From Halostella limicola (lineage in GTDB: Archaea > Halobacteriota > Halobacteria > Halobacteriales > Natronoarchaeaceae), in assembly GCF_003675875.1 (NCBI RefSeq), contig NZ_ML014752.1, forward strand, positions 192,468-256,467: a stretch of 64,000 nucleotides of DNA. The letters are read 5' to 3'. The stretch's first letter is position 1; each line of letters begins with the position of its first letter. Positions 18,128-26,827 of the stretch are shown here, one piece after another. The position numbers and the translations under genes are program-made. The notes beneath the pieces are model-generated. The model did not search any database. It was not told the DNA's origin and worked only from the letters and a program-made list of their open reading frames with translations.

Positions 18128-19336
18128 GTGAACGGCAACGACAGGTCGATCGTCGGACTCGTGATGGTCGGCCACGCGATGGTGCACACCTACGAGCTGT
18201 CGATCCCGATCCTCGTCTCGGTGTGGCTCCTCGAGTTCTCGACCACGGCGGCCACGCTGGGGCTGGTCGTCACGGCCGGGTACGCGCTGTTCGGCGCCGG
18301 CGCGCTCCCCGGCGGGATGCTCGCCGACACGTACGGCTCCCAGCGGGTGATCGCCGCCTGCCTCCTCGGGATGAGCGGCTCCTTCCTCGCGCTCTCCGTT
18401 GCGCCGTCGATACCGTTCATCACGCTCGCGCTCCTCCTGTGGGGGATCGCGGCGAGCGTCTACCACCCTTCGGGACTCGCGCTCATTAGTAAGGGCGTCT
18501 CAGAGCGCGGCAGCGCCTTCGCGTACCACGGGATGGCCGGCAACGCGGGCATCGCTCTGGGGCCGCTCGCGACGACGCTGCTGCTCATCCCCTTCGAGTG
18601 GCGCGCCGTCGTCGGGCTCCTCGCGGTGCCGGCCGCGCTCGGCGGCCTGTACGCCATCCGGGCGGACGTCGACGAGAGCGCCGAGGTCGCCGCGGACGGC
18701 GACGGTCGCTCCGGCGCCGTCTCCTCGCTCGAGGAGTTCGTCGACGGCACCCGGGCGCTCTTTTCGGGCGCGTTCGTCGGCATCTTCCTCGTCGTCATCA
18801 TGTCCGGGCTGTACTACCGCGGCGTGCTCACCTTCCTGCCGGAAGTGCTCGGCGAGTTCGACGCGTTCGCGCCCGTCACCGTCGGACGTGAGGAACTCGA
18901 ACCCGCGCGGTACGCCTACGTCGCGCTCCTGATGGTCGGGATGGCGGGCCAGTTCGTCGGCGGGAAGCTCACCGACCGGATCCGGCCGGAACTGGGCATC
19001 GGTGCGGCGTTCGGCGCGCTCGCCGTCCTCGCGCTCGCGTTCGTCCCGGCGGCCGACGCCGGCCTCGGTCCCTTCCTCGTCGTCGGCGCCGCGCTCGGGT
19101 TCACCCTGTTCGTCGTCCAGCCGCTGTACCAGGCGACCGTCGCGGAGTACACGCCCGCCGGCACCCGGGGCCTCTCCTACGGGTTCACCTACCTCGGGAC
19201 GTTCGGCATCGGCGCGCTCGGCGGGACCGTCGCCGGCGCGGTGCTCACGTACGGAACGTCGCTGACCCTGTTTCTCGTCCTCGCGGTCGTGGCCGCGACC
19301 GCCTCCGCGACCGGCTTCGTCCTCGCCCGCCGCTAG
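18128..19336 (+). CDS. Major facilitator superfamily transporter
   Basis: A 402-residue MFS protein starting at GTG, with twelve probable membrane segments. The loop-2/3 motif appears as GGMLADTYGSQRV and the SVYHPSGLALIS segment resembles the fosmidomycin-resistance (Fsr) branch, which carries a similar HP.G element. An acidic cytoplasmic loop (DVDESAEVAADGDG) separates the halves. Likely a drug or small-molecule exporter, but the substrate is unknown. The GTG is chosen because it follows a TTAAAG TATA-like element by about 30 bases. The stop overlaps the convergent DUF3054 gene. Confidence 0.8.
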   Translation: MNGNDRSIVGLVMVGHAMVHTYELSIPILVSVWLLEFSTTAATLGLVVTAGYALFGAGALPGGMLADTYGSQRVIAACLLGMSGSFLALSVAPSIPFITLALLLWGIAASVYHPSGLALISKGVSERGSAFAYHGMAGNAGIALGPLATTLLLIPFEWRAVVGLLAVPAALGGLYAIRADVDESAEVAADGDGRSGAVSSLEEFVDGTRALFSGAFVGIFLVVIMSGLYYRGVLTFLPEVLGEFDAFAPVTVGREELEPARYAYVALLMVGMAGQFVGGKLTDRIRPELGIGAAFGALAVLALAFVPAADAGLGPFLVVGAALGFTLFVVQPLYQATVAEYTPAGTRGLSYGFTYLGTFGIGALGGTVAGAVLTYGTSLTLFLVLAVVAATASATGFVLARR

Positions 19337-19761
19337 GCGTTCCGGCGCGACGCCAGGAGCCGCCCGGCCGCGATGCGCCACGCCGTCAGCGAGAGGAGGC
19401 CGACGCCCGTCATGACGAGCGGGAACGGCCACGTCGTCCCGCCGGTGAAGTACGGCGACCCGCGGAGCAGCAGGCCGACGTTCGCCGCGCCGAGCCACGC
19501 CCCGGCGGCCAGCCGCGCAGCGCGCGCCGGCGTCGCGACCGCGCCACGCTCGTGAGCGCGGACCAGCGGCGCGGCGACGAACCACCCGATCAGGAACGGC
19601 GCGACGGTTTCGATCACCGCCAGCGGTTGGGAGAGCGGGCTGATGCCGTGGCTCAGCGATCCGCCGGTCACGAACAGCGCGATGACGAGCGCGTCGCCGC
19701 CGACCAGCGGGAGCGAGTCCGTCGCTCCCTCCTCGCGGACCTCCGAGTCGTACGATCCCAT
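19333..19761 (-). CDS. DUF3054 family membrane protein
   Basis: A 142-residue integral membrane protein with four predicted helices. The pattern GGDALVIALFVTGGSLSHG, then AVIETVAPFLIGWFVAAPLV, then AARLAAGAWLGAANVGLLLRGSPYF and PFPLVMTGVGLLSLTAWR fits DUF3054, found in haloarchaea and actinobacteria; function unknown. Its 3' end overlaps that of the MFS gene by a few bases. It is divergent from the DUF2391 gene with 133 bases between starts. Confidence 0.82.
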   Translation of the reverse strand: MGSYDSEVREEGATDSLPLVGGDALVIALFVTGGSLSHGISPLSQPLAVIETVAPFLIGWFVAAPLVRAHERGAVATPARAARLAAGAWLGAANVGLLLRGSPYFTGGTTWPFPLVMTGVGLLSLTAWRIAAGRLLASRRNA

Positions 19762-19894
19762 GCGCGACGGTGCGGTCCCCACGACTATCGTTCCGGCGGT
19801 TTCGCGGCGGCGGATCCGCGCCGCCGCGGACAGCCGGGCGGGACCGCCCGCGACGCGGCGGGTTTTATCACCGTCCGGCGAAGTCGGTTCGGGT

Positions 19895-20461
19895 ATGTCA
19901 CGGGGCGAGGCGGACGAGGCGGAACCGCCGGACATCGACGACGCGCTGCAGGAACTGGAGGAGCTGGAGGAGCTCGTCGACTCCGAGGCGGAGCGCGAGC
20001 AGGTCAGGGAGACGATGCGTACCCTGCGGGAGGCCAAGGATCCCCGCCTGTTCGGCAGGATCCGCTCGGCGTTCGACATCCGCGACGCGGGCGAGGCGCT
20101 CGTCGGTAGCCTCGTGTTCGGCGTCCCGATGCTCGTCGAGGACGGCACGAGAGACGTCGGGACGTACATCGCCGCGAACCCGCCGTATTTCGTGTTGACG
20201 CTGGCGATCGGGCTGGTCGTCACCGTCGGCATCCTCCACGCCGTGCGCTTCGAAGAGGTCGAGAGCGACCTCATCCTCGGGATCGTCCCGCGGCGGCTCG
20301 TCGGCATCCTGGCCATCGCGGGGATCACCGCCGCGGTGCTGATGACCGCGTGGGGACGCGTCGACTGGGCCGACCCGTGGGTCGCCACCTGCCAGACGTC
20401 GGTGACGGGCGTCGTCATGGCCATCGGCGCGGCGCTGGGCGACATCCTGCCCCACGAGTGA
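19895..20461 (+). CDS. DUF2391 family membrane protein
   Basis: A 188-residue protein. A charged N-terminal helix rich in Glu/Leu (DIDDALQELEELEELVDSEAEREQVRETM) is followed by a basic stretch and four membrane segments, including GEALVGSLVFGVPMLVEDGT and VGTYIAANPPYFVLTLAIGLVVTVGIL, typical of the DUF2391 (TIGR02587-like) proteins. A TATA-like TTTTATCA lies ~28 bases before the ATG. Function unknown. The coiled-coil-like N-terminus suggests a cytoplasmic partner. Confidence 0.8.
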   Translation: MSRGEADEAEPPDIDDALQELEELEELVDSEAEREQVRETMRTLREAKDPRLFGRIRSAFDIRDAGEALVGSLVFGVPMLVEDGTRDVGTYIAANPPYFVLTLAIGLVVTVGILHAVRFEEVESDLILGIVPRRLVGILAIAGITAAVLMTAWGRVDWADPWVATCQTSVTGVVMAIGAALGDILPHE

Positions 20462-20524
20462 GAACGTGAGGTCGACTCGCGGAGCGCCGACAACGGTTTG
20501 TACCGCCCCCGAGAGATGCCGGGC

Positions 20525-20689
20525 ATGAACCGAACGCACGCGCTCGGCGTCGCGCTGACCGGCGTCGGCGCGCTCGGGTACGCCGTCGGCGTCGCCGTTC
20601 CCTATCCCGGTCGCGCGTTCACCGTGACGGCCGTGATGGTCGGCGTGACGCTGTGGGCCGTCGGCCGGACCGGGGGTGCGGTCGCGTGA
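20525..20689 (+). CDS. 54-residue two-span membrane protein upstream of CorA
   Basis: Two hydrophobic segments (HALGVALTGVGALGYAVGVAV and TVTAVMVGVTLWAVG) joined by a short PYPGRA turn. The stop overlaps the start of the CorA gene (GTGA), which implies translational coupling. It could be a small subunit or regulator of the transporter. No family recognised. Confidence 0.6.
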   Translation: MNRTHALGVALTGVGALGYAVGVAVPYPGRAFTVTAVMVGVTLWAVGRTGGAVA

Positions 20690-21666
20690 CCGTCGAGGCC
20701 GTCGCGTACGACAACGAGGGGGCGGAGTCGTACGACGACATCGCGACCGCCCGGGACGCCGACGGGACGACGTGGGTGCGCGTCGTCGCGCCGACCGAGG
20801 CGGAACTGCAGTCGATCCGGGACTGCTTCGGGATCCACCACCTCGAAACCGAGGACGTGCAGAACAACGTGCGCCCGAAGGTCGACGTGCTCGACGACCA
20901 CACGTTCGTGCTCGCCAAGGAGGCCGAGATACCGAGCGGCGAGACGACGTTCATGGAGGAGCTGAAAGACGACCCCGTCGGCCTCTTCTTCGGCGACGGC
21001 TGGATCGTCACCGTCTCGCTCGACCGCATCGAAGCGGTCGAACGGGCCTGGTCGGCGGTCCACCGGGGCGACACACGGCTGGTGGCGCGCGGCCCGGACT
21101 TCACCGCGTACCGGATCCTCGACGGCGTCGTCGACGACTACTTCGGCCTGCTCGACGACATCGAGGACGACATCGAACTCGTGGAGGAGGAGGTGATCGA
21201 CTCGCCCGACGTGGGCACGCTAGAGACGATCCACAGCCTCCGCCGGGAACTGCTCTCGCTCCGACGGGTGGTGTGGCCCATGCGCGACGCCGCCAGCGTG
21301 CTCGCGCGCGGCGACCCCATCCACGTCAGCGAGGACGCGGAGAAGTACTACCGCGACGTGTACGACCACCTCGTGCAACTGGTCGACCTCGTCGAGACGT
21401 ACCGCGACCTGACCGGCGGCGCGCGCGACATCTACCTGAACACCCTCTCGATGTCGACCAACGACGTGATGAAGAAGCTCACCGTCGTCGCCACCATCGT
21501 CCTCCCGCTGACGTTCGTGGTCGGAGTGTACGGGATGAACTTCGAGGGGAGCCCGTACAACATGCCGGAACTCGGCTGGACCCACGGCTACCCGGCGGTG
21601 ATGATCGGGATGGCTCTCGTGTCGGTGATCATGGTGTCGTACTTCCGGCGGGAGGGGTGGCTGTAG
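20686..21666 (+). CDS. corA: CorA-family magnesium/divalent cation transporter
   Basis: A 326-residue CorA/Mrs2-type channel starting at GTG. The N-terminal ~250 residues form the cytoplasmic alpha/beta funnel with long helices (VVDDYFGLLDDIEDDIELVEEEVI). Two membrane helices follow at the C-terminus, the first ending in the signature GMN (FVVGVYGMNFEGSPYNMPELGW). The protein ends in a short basic tail (SYFRREGWL). It probably imports Mg2+, with Co2+ or Ni2+ possible. Coupled to the preceding micro-membrane protein by overlapping codons. Confidence 0.92.
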   Translation: MTVEAVAYDNEGAESYDDIATARDADGTTWVRVVAPTEAELQSIRDCFGIHHLETEDVQNNVRPKVDVLDDHTFVLAKEAEIPSGETTFMEELKDDPVGLFFGDGWIVTVSLDRIEAVERAWSAVHRGDTRLVARGPDFTAYRILDGVVDDYFGLLDDIEDDIELVEEEVIDSPDVGTLETIHSLRRELLSLRRVVWPMRDAASVLARGDPIHVSEDAEKYYRDVYDHLVQLVDLVETYRDLTGGARDIYLNTLSMSTNDVMKKLTVVATIVLPLTFVVGVYGMNFEGSPYNMPELGWTHGYPAVMIGMALVSVIMVSYFRREGWL

Positions 21667-21674
21667 GCGGTCGC

Positions 21675-23966
21675 TCACTCCTCCGGCCGGATCCGCGCCA
21701 GCCGCATCGCGTTGCCGGTGACGGCCGTCGTCATCCCGACGTCGCCGGCCAGCACCGCGACGACCAGCGAGACGTACCCGAGCGGGATGCCGACGGCGAG
21801 CAGGGCCTTCACGCCGAGGCTGGCCCAGATGTTCTGCCGGATGACGCCGTTGGCGGTCCGGGAGAGGTCGACGAGGTACGGCAGCTTCGAGAGGTCGTCG
21901 GCCATCAGCGCGATGTCGGCCGTCTCGATGGCGGTGTCGGTGCCCGCCGCGCCCATGGCGATCCCGACGTCCGCCGTGGCGAGGGCGGGCGCGTCGTTGA
22001 TGCCGTCGCCGACCATCGCGACGGTGCCGTACTCCTCGCGGAGGCGGGAGACCGCGTCGACCTTCTCGTCGGGGAGCAGTTCCGCCTCGTAGCGCTCGAT
22101 GCCGACCGACTCCGCGATGGCGCGGGCGGTGCCCTCGTTGTCGCCCGTGAGCATGACGGGTTCGACGCCGGCATCTTTCAGCCGCTCGACGGCCCGCTTC
22201 GCGTCCTCGCGCACCGTGTCGGCGACGGCGACGACGCCCTCCAGCGCGTCCTCGGTCCCGACGAGGATCACCGTCTTCCCCTCGGACTGGAGGCGCGGGA
22301 TGGTCTCATCGAGCAGGTCGAGACAGCCCTGTCGGTCGCACTGCTGTCGGGGCTCGCCCACCACCGTCCCACCATCGGTCGCGAAGTGGACGTGGTCCAG
22401 ATCGAACCCCAGCTCCTCGAAGAAGGCGGGCTTGCCGGCGTAGTGGGTCGTGCCGTCGAGGTCGGCGCGGACGCCCTTCCCGGTGATGGCCTCGAAGTCG
22501 GACACGTCGGCCTCGCCGGTGACGGTCTCGTCGGCCCGCTCGACGATGGCGTCGCCGATGGGGTGCTCGCTCCGGCGCTCGACGCCGCGGGCGCAGGCGA
22601 GGACGCTCTCCGCGTCGTTGTCGCCGAGCGGGACGACGTCGGTGACGGCGAGTTCACCGGTCGTGAGCGTCCCGGTCTTGTCCAGCGCGACGGCGTCGAC
22701 CTCGCCCATCGTCTCCAGGTGGTCGCCGCCCTTGATCAGGACGCCGTTGCGCGCCGCGCTCGTGACGCCTGAGACGACGGAGACGGGCGTCGAGATGACG
22801 AACGCGCAGGGACAGGCGATGACGAGCAGGGCGATGCCGCGCACCACCCAGTCCACCCAGTAGTAGCCCAGCAGCGGCGGGATCGTCGCGGTCAGGATCG
22901 CGGCCGCGGTGACGACCGGCGTGTAGTAGCCCGCGAAGCGGTCGACGAACTGCTCGCGCTCCGTGCGGTTCTCCTGTGCCCCCTCGACGAGGTCGATGAT
23001 GCGTGCGATGGTGCTGTCGGCCGACGCCGCGGTGACCTCGACTTCGAGGTAGCCCTGCTGGTTGATCGTCCCGGCGTACACCTCCGCGCCCGGCGTCTTG
23101 TCGACCGGGACGCTCTCGCCGGTGATCGGGGCCTCGTTGACGGCGCTTTCGCCCTCGGTCACGGCGCCGTCGAGCGGCACCTTCTCGCCGGGTTCGACGA
23201 CGACCGTCTCGCCGACGGACACGGCGTCGACCGGGACCTCCTCGAGTTCGCCGTCCCGGCGGACGACCGCCGTCTCGGGCGCGAGTTCGAACAGCTCTTC
23301 CAGCGAGCGCCGCGCCCGCGTCACAGAGTAGCGTTCGAGCAGCTCGGCGAGGTTGAACAGGACGGCGAGCGACGCCGCCTCGACGAGCAGGTTCTCGCCG
23401 GGGACGAACAGCGTCAGCCCCGTCGCGGCGAGCACCGCGGCCGTCATCAGGAAGTCGATGTCGAGGCTCCGGTTCCGCGCCGAGTAGTAGCCGTTCCGGA
23501 CGATGACCTGCCCGCCGGCGACGACGCAACCCAGCAGGAGCGCGTCGACGACGACCCACTCCTGACCGAGCGCCGTCAGGAGCGTCGCGTTCGCCCCGGG
23601 GAGGACCCACCGGACGACCAGCGCGAGCGCGAGGAAGACGCCGGCGACGCCGGTCTTCAGCGCCCGCGGGCTCCGCCAAACGGACTGCGGGTCGTCCTCG
23701 ACCTCTCGGGGACCGCCCGAGACGACCTCGTAGCCGGCGCGCTCGACGGCGGCGATCACGTCCGCCGCGTCGGTCGCGCCCGCGTCGTACTCGATGCTGA
23801 GCTTTCCCGCCGTGGGGTTGGGTTCGACGGCGTCGACACCCGGCACGTCGGCGACGCTTCCCTCGACCTTGGACGCGCAGGAGGGGCAGTCCATCTCGGG
23901 GACCGACAGGGAGAGGGACTCGCGGCCGTCGGCCGCGCCACCCCCGCCGTGGTCGTGGTGACTCAT
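21675..23966 (-). CDS. zntA: Zn2+/Cd2+-type heavy-metal P-type ATPase
   Basis: A 763-residue P1B ATPase. A His-rich start (MSHHDHGGGG) precedes one HMA domain with MDCPSC (Cys27, Cys30). The membrane metal site is Cys-Pro-Cys at 385-387 (IACPCAF), the phosphorylation site is Asp429 in DKTGTLT, and the hinge is GDGINDAP. The last helices carry Lys in LGVKALL and Asp in LAGDVGMTT, which mark the Zn/Cd/Pb subgroup rather than the copper one. It exports toxic divalent metals. No MerR- or ArsR-type gene is adjacent. The second P1B ATPase in the window (53014-55557) is copper-type. Confidence 0.9.
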   Translation of the reverse strand: MSHHDHGGGGAADGRESLSLSVPEMDCPSCASKVEGSVADVPGVDAVEPNPTAGKLSIEYDAGATDAADVIAAVERAGYEVVSGGPREVEDDPQSVWRSPRALKTGVAGVFLALALVVRWVLPGANATLLTALGQEWVVVDALLLGCVVAGGQVIVRNGYYSARNRSLDIDFLMTAAVLAATGLTLFVPGENLLVEAASLAVLFNLAELLERYSVTRARRSLEELFELAPETAVVRRDGELEEVPVDAVSVGETVVVEPGEKVPLDGAVTEGESAVNEAPITGESVPVDKTPGAEVYAGTINQQGYLEVEVTAASADSTIARIIDLVEGAQENRTEREQFVDRFAGYYTPVVTAAAILTATIPPLLGYYWVDWVVRGIALLVIACPCAFVISTPVSVVSGVTSAARNGVLIKGGDHLETMGEVDAVALDKTGTLTTGELAVTDVVPLGDNDAESVLACARGVERRSEHPIGDAIVERADETVTGEADVSDFEAITGKGVRADLDGTTHYAGKPAFFEELGFDLDHVHFATDGGTVVGEPRQQCDRQGCLDLLDETIPRLQSEGKTVILVGTEDALEGVVAVADTVREDAKRAVERLKDAGVEPVMLTGDNEGTARAIAESVGIERYEAELLPDEKVDAVSRLREEYGTVAMVGDGINDAPALATADVGIAMGAAGTDTAIETADIALMADDLSKLPYLVDLSRTANGVIRQNIWASLGVKALLAVGIPLGYVSLVVAVLAGDVGMTTAVTGNAMRLARIRPEE

Positions 23967-24162
23967 CGTCCGTCGGTAGGCGACCGACGTTTATTAACTA
24001 CGCTGTTACGAAACGGCGGCTAAATCGTATTTGCTAATAAAAGAGCCGGTATTGATTATTAAACCGCCACGAATTCGGTCGAAGCGACGCCGCCCGGCCG
24101 CCGATCCGCCGAGACGCCACACGTACAAGACATATATGTCAAGACATACTACCCGTCGCGTG

Positions 24163-24870
24163 ATGGCTGTGACCGACGACAGACGAGGGTGCGAGGGCTG
24201 CGGCCGGACGCTCCCCGTCGACGACCTGTACTCGGTCACGATGCCCGACGGCTACACCGCGGTCTGCTGTCCCGAGTGCAGGGAGTTCGCCGAGACCGCC
24301 GCGGAGAAGCAGGCCGAACTCGACCAGCGCCGCCGCGCCTGCGACGGCTGCGGCGCCGAGCACCGGCTGGAGTCGCTGTCGGAGGTGACGCTGTCCGACG
24401 GCACGTCCGTCCTCTGCTGCGACGACTGCGAGCGCCACGTTCCGGGACGGGGCGGCTCGACCGCCGCGGGCGGCGGCGAGAGCAGCGCGCGGAACGGCAC
24501 CGGTGACGCCGGCGACGCGGCCCAGGCCGGGGATACCGTCGGCGGCGAGACAGCAGCGGTCCGGAACGACTGCGACCAGTGCCGGGAGTCGTTCAGCGTC
24601 GAACTGTTCCAGGTCGAGACGGTCGACGGCCGCACCCAGGCGTTCTGCCCCGACTGCAAGGACGAGGGCCTCGACGACGGCGTGGTCAGGAGCGTCCGGA
24701 TGCGTCGGTCCGAGGCCTACGCCACGCTCGCGGTCGACGGCGACGCCGACGAGGAGGCGATACGGGACGCGTACCTGGAGAAGGTGAAGCGGGTCCACCC
24801 GGACCGCGCTGACGGGAGCCGAGCGGAGTTCAAGCGCGTCAAGCGGGCCTACGACCGGCTCACGGACTAG
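24163..24870 (+). CDS. Triple treble-clef zinc-finger protein with C-terminal J domain
   Basis: A 235-residue protein with three similar Cys4 modules: C10/C13...C36/C39, C60/C63...C86/C89 and C137/C140...C162/C165. Each module contains a strand of type L.SVT..DG or FQVETVDG and ends CCPEC, CCDDC or FCPDC. A Gly/Ala/Thr linker separates modules 2 and 3. The last ~55 residues are a compact J domain (SEAYATLAVDGDADEEAIRDAYLEKVKRVHPDRADG) with the HPD tripeptide at 212-214 that stimulates DnaK ATPase. So it may hand zinc-finger-bound clients to DnaK. A TATA-like CATATATG is centred ~28 bases before the ATG. The 3' end overlaps that of the convergent TIR gene. Confidence 0.82.
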   Translation: MAVTDDRRGCEGCGRTLPVDDLYSVTMPDGYTAVCCPECREFAETAAEKQAELDQRRRACDGCGAEHRLESLSEVTLSDGTSVLCCDDCERHVPGRGGSTAAGGGESSARNGTGDAGDAAQAGDTVGGETAAVRNDCDQCRESFSVELFQVETVDGRTQAFCPDCKDEGLDDGVVRSVRMRRSEAYATLAVDGDADEEAIRDAYLEKVKRVHPDRADGSRAEFKRVKRAYDRLTD

Positions 24871-25469
24871 TCCTCACGCTGGAGGAACCCCATCGTCGCG
24901 GGGTCGAAGTGGTACCGCGCGCCGCAGTCCCCGCAGTCGGCGTGGATCGTCCTGCCGTGGTCGTGAAGCCGCCACAGTTCCTTCTGGCGCTGGTCTATCG
25001 TCAGCGTCACCGGCGCGCCGCAGTCCCCGGCGTTGCAGGGGAACCGGACGTACCACTTCGGCGTCGACAGCGAGCCGAGCGGCGCCAGCTCCGACCGGAG
25101 CCGCGAGAGCAGGTTGAACACCGTCGCGTCCATGTTCTCCCGGTCGAGTTCCACGCCGTCTATCCCCCGGAGATAGCCCCCGATGTCCGCCTGTCGCTCG
25201 AACACCGGGACGATCGGCACGCCGCGCGCGACCGCGTATCCGATCTCCTGGTTGATCCACTGGTTCGAGGCGGCCGCCTCAGTCACGACGACGACCATGA
25301 CGTCGCACTCGTTCAGTCGCCCCTTCAGGTGCTCCCTGCTCCGGCCCGGTTCCACCTCCTCCGCCGCGACGTGGACGTCGAACGGGAAGTTCCGGACCGA
25401 CCGGAACAGCGATTCGACGACGTCCACGTCCCCCGGCGCGTGCGAGACGAACACTCGCTCGTCGCTCAT
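24867..25469 (-). CDS. TIR-domain protein with C-terminal zinc ribbon
   Basis: A 200-residue protein. Residues 1-~125 form a TIR domain: VFVSHAPGDVDVVESLF is box 1, and NECDVMVVVVTEAAASNQWINQEIGYAVARGVPIVPV follows, with Glu75 at the position used as the catalytic Glu in TIR NADases. Residues ~138-195 form a zinc ribbon (Cys145, Cys150, Cys179, Cys182). Bacterial TIR proteins often cleave NAD+ in antiviral defence or signalling; whether this one is an enzyme is inference. A TATA-like AGTTAAGACC lies ~25 bases before the ATG. No nuclease, SIR2 or Argonaute neighbour is present, so this is not a classic defence island. Confidence 0.82.
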   Translation of the reverse strand: MSDERVFVSHAPGDVDVVESLFRSVRNFPFDVHVAAEEVEPGRSREHLKGRLNECDVMVVVVTEAAASNQWINQEIGYAVARGVPIVPVFERQADIGGYLRGIDGVELDRENMDATVFNLLSRLRSELAPLGSLSTPKWYVRFPCNAGDCGAPVTLTIDQRQKELWRLHDHGRTIHADCGDCGARYHFDPATMGFLQRED

Positions 25470-25639
25470 GTACGCTCCCTGGTACGGTCGGGTCTTAACT
25501 GTTTCATGCGACGCCTCGCGCCGGCGGGCGACGAGGGCCGGTCGCGGCGGGATCCGCCCGTCGCCGTCGTGTCTGACGACTGGTTCGACGTGTCTCCGCT
25601 GCGTAGCAATTCCGGGGGTGCCCCCATACGTTTATGCCG

Positions 25640-25655
25640 ACTGTGATATTACAGT
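25640..25655. promoter_or_regulatory. Dyad ACTGT-N6-ACAGT, likely PadR operator
   Basis: A perfect 5+5 dyad lies between a TATA-like GTTTATGCC (25629-25637) and the PadR start codon at 25671. PadR-family repressors commonly bind dyads with ATGT/ACAT-type arms and autorepress. The arms here are a close variant. Confidence 0.5.
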
Positions 25656-25670
25656 AGGATGGGGGGAACG

Positions 25671-25970
25671 ATGCACGATCTAACAGGGTTCCAGCGGGAC
25701 CTACTGACAGTGATCGCTGGGCTCGACGACCCACACGGACTCGCGATCAAAGAAGAACTGGAAAAGTACTACGAGACCGAGATACATCACGGTCGGTTGT
25801 ATCCGAACCTCGACACCCTCGTCGACAAGGGGCTCGTCGAGAAGGGGGAACTCGACCGGCGGACGAACTACTACGCGCTCACCCAGCGGGGGAAACGGGA
25901 GATCGAGGCCCGGCGCGACTGGGAGCAGCAGTACCTCGAAGCGGACTCCGAATCGGCGACGATTTCGTAG
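25671..25970 (+). CDS. PadR-family winged-helix transcriptional regulator
   Basis: A 99-residue PadR-type regulator: LTGFQRDLLTVIAGLDDPHGLAIKEELEKYY, then EIHHGRLYPNLDTLVDKGLVEKGELDRRTNYYALTQRGKREIEARRDWEQQYL. This is the winged-helix core with the conserved GRLYPNLDTLVDKGLV recognition helix and wing, and only a short C-terminal helix. Such haloarchaeal PadR proteins usually repress genes near their own. The ATG at 25671 is chosen over an ATG 12 bases upstream because it places the family start correctly. A probable operator is at 25640-25655. Confidence 0.88.
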   Translation: MHDLTGFQRDLLTVIAGLDDPHGLAIKEELEKYYETEIHHGRLYPNLDTLVDKGLVEKGELDRRTNYYALTQRGKREIEARRDWEQQYLEADSESATIS

Positions 25971-26039
25971 CGGGACGGCCCTCCGGCAGGCCGCGCCGCA
26001 ACGGTTAAACACGAGTACGGCCAGCGCCAACGGAGGGGC

Positions 26040-26426
26040 GTGACCGACCGCGACAGCTTCTTCGACGACGACAGCGTGGCCAGCGCCGCGGCGTCGACCG
26101 ACCGCTCGCCGGAGGAACTGCGCGACCTCGTCGAGCGCCATCAGGCGGGGATGCGGGACAACCCCGGCATCGACGGGCTCGTCTACGAGTGGCGGAAGAC
26201 GCTCCGGGAGGACCCGCTCCTGTTCGCCGACGGGGACGCGTACTACGTCGCTCTACCGCGCCGCATCTGGCGGCAGTTCGCGACGGCACACGGGCTGAGC
26301 GACGAGGAGTTCGAGGCGCTGCTCGCCGTCCACGACGACGCCGTCCGCGACGCGGCGGCGGGCCGCGAGGACGCGGACCTCGGAAAACTCGACGACGACG
26401 TCGCGATGGTACTGCTGAAGGAATAG
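26040..26426 (+). CDS. Conserved haloarchaeal protein, function unknown
   Basis: A 128-residue acidic, mostly helical protein starting at GTG. The middle segment DNPGIDGLVYEWRKTLREDPLLFADGDAYYVALPRRIWRQF is well structured, with an aromatic-rich strand, and the C-terminus (EALLAVHDDAVRDAA) is helical. No Cys, signal or membrane segment. Its stop abuts that of the convergent gene. Family not recognised. Confidence 0.68.
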   Translation: MTDRDSFFDDDSVASAAASTDRSPEELRDLVERHQAGMRDNPGIDGLVYEWRKTLREDPLLFADGDAYYVALPRRIWRQFATAHGLSDEEFEALLAVHDDAVRDAAAGREDADLGKLDDDVAMVLLKE

Positions 26427-26795
26427 CTACTTTTCCTCGGTCGTGTCGAGCACCTTCCCCGAGAACTCGGTCTGCGTTAGCTCGTCGTCGCGGAGGCGCT
26501 CGACCCACTCGTCCTCGGCGCGCCACGTCCCGATCACCTCGCCGTCCGTGTCGGTGACCGTCGCGTCCACGCTGACGGCGTCGCCGTGCTCCTCCCTCGC
26601 GTCCCAGACCATCTGGAGGACGCGACCGACCTGCCGCTTCGGGAAGCCGTCCGCGGCGGCGATCGACTCGTACTCGATGGTGAGTTCGCCGTCGGACTCG
26701 GTCAGGTTCGTGAGGTAGACGCCCTGTCCCATCAGACGGTCTTCGAGTCGCTCCTCGAAGGGCCGTTCCTCGTCGTCGGCCTCGGATTCGGTCAT
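26427..26795 (-). CDS. Conserved haloarchaeal protein, function unknown
   Basis: A 122-residue acidic protein. After a charged start (ESEADDEERPFEERLEDRLMGQG) comes YLTNLTESDGELTIEYESIAAADGFPKRQVGRVLQMVWDAREEHG, a beta-hairpin plus helix, then VSVDATVTDTDGEVIGTWRAEDEWVERL. The pattern is that of a small alpha+beta domain, not an enzyme with visible catalytic residues. Downstream of tpiA on the same strand with a 33-base gap, so possibly in its transcript. Confidence 0.68.
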   Translation of the reverse strand: MTESEADDEERPFEERLEDRLMGQGVYLTNLTESDGELTIEYESIAAADGFPKRQVGRVLQMVWDAREEHGDAVSVDATVTDTDGEVIGTWRAEDEWVERLRDDELTQTEFSGKVLDTTEEK

Positions 26796-26827
26796 GGGTC
26801 GACTTGGGCTCCGGGGGTGTTATACCT

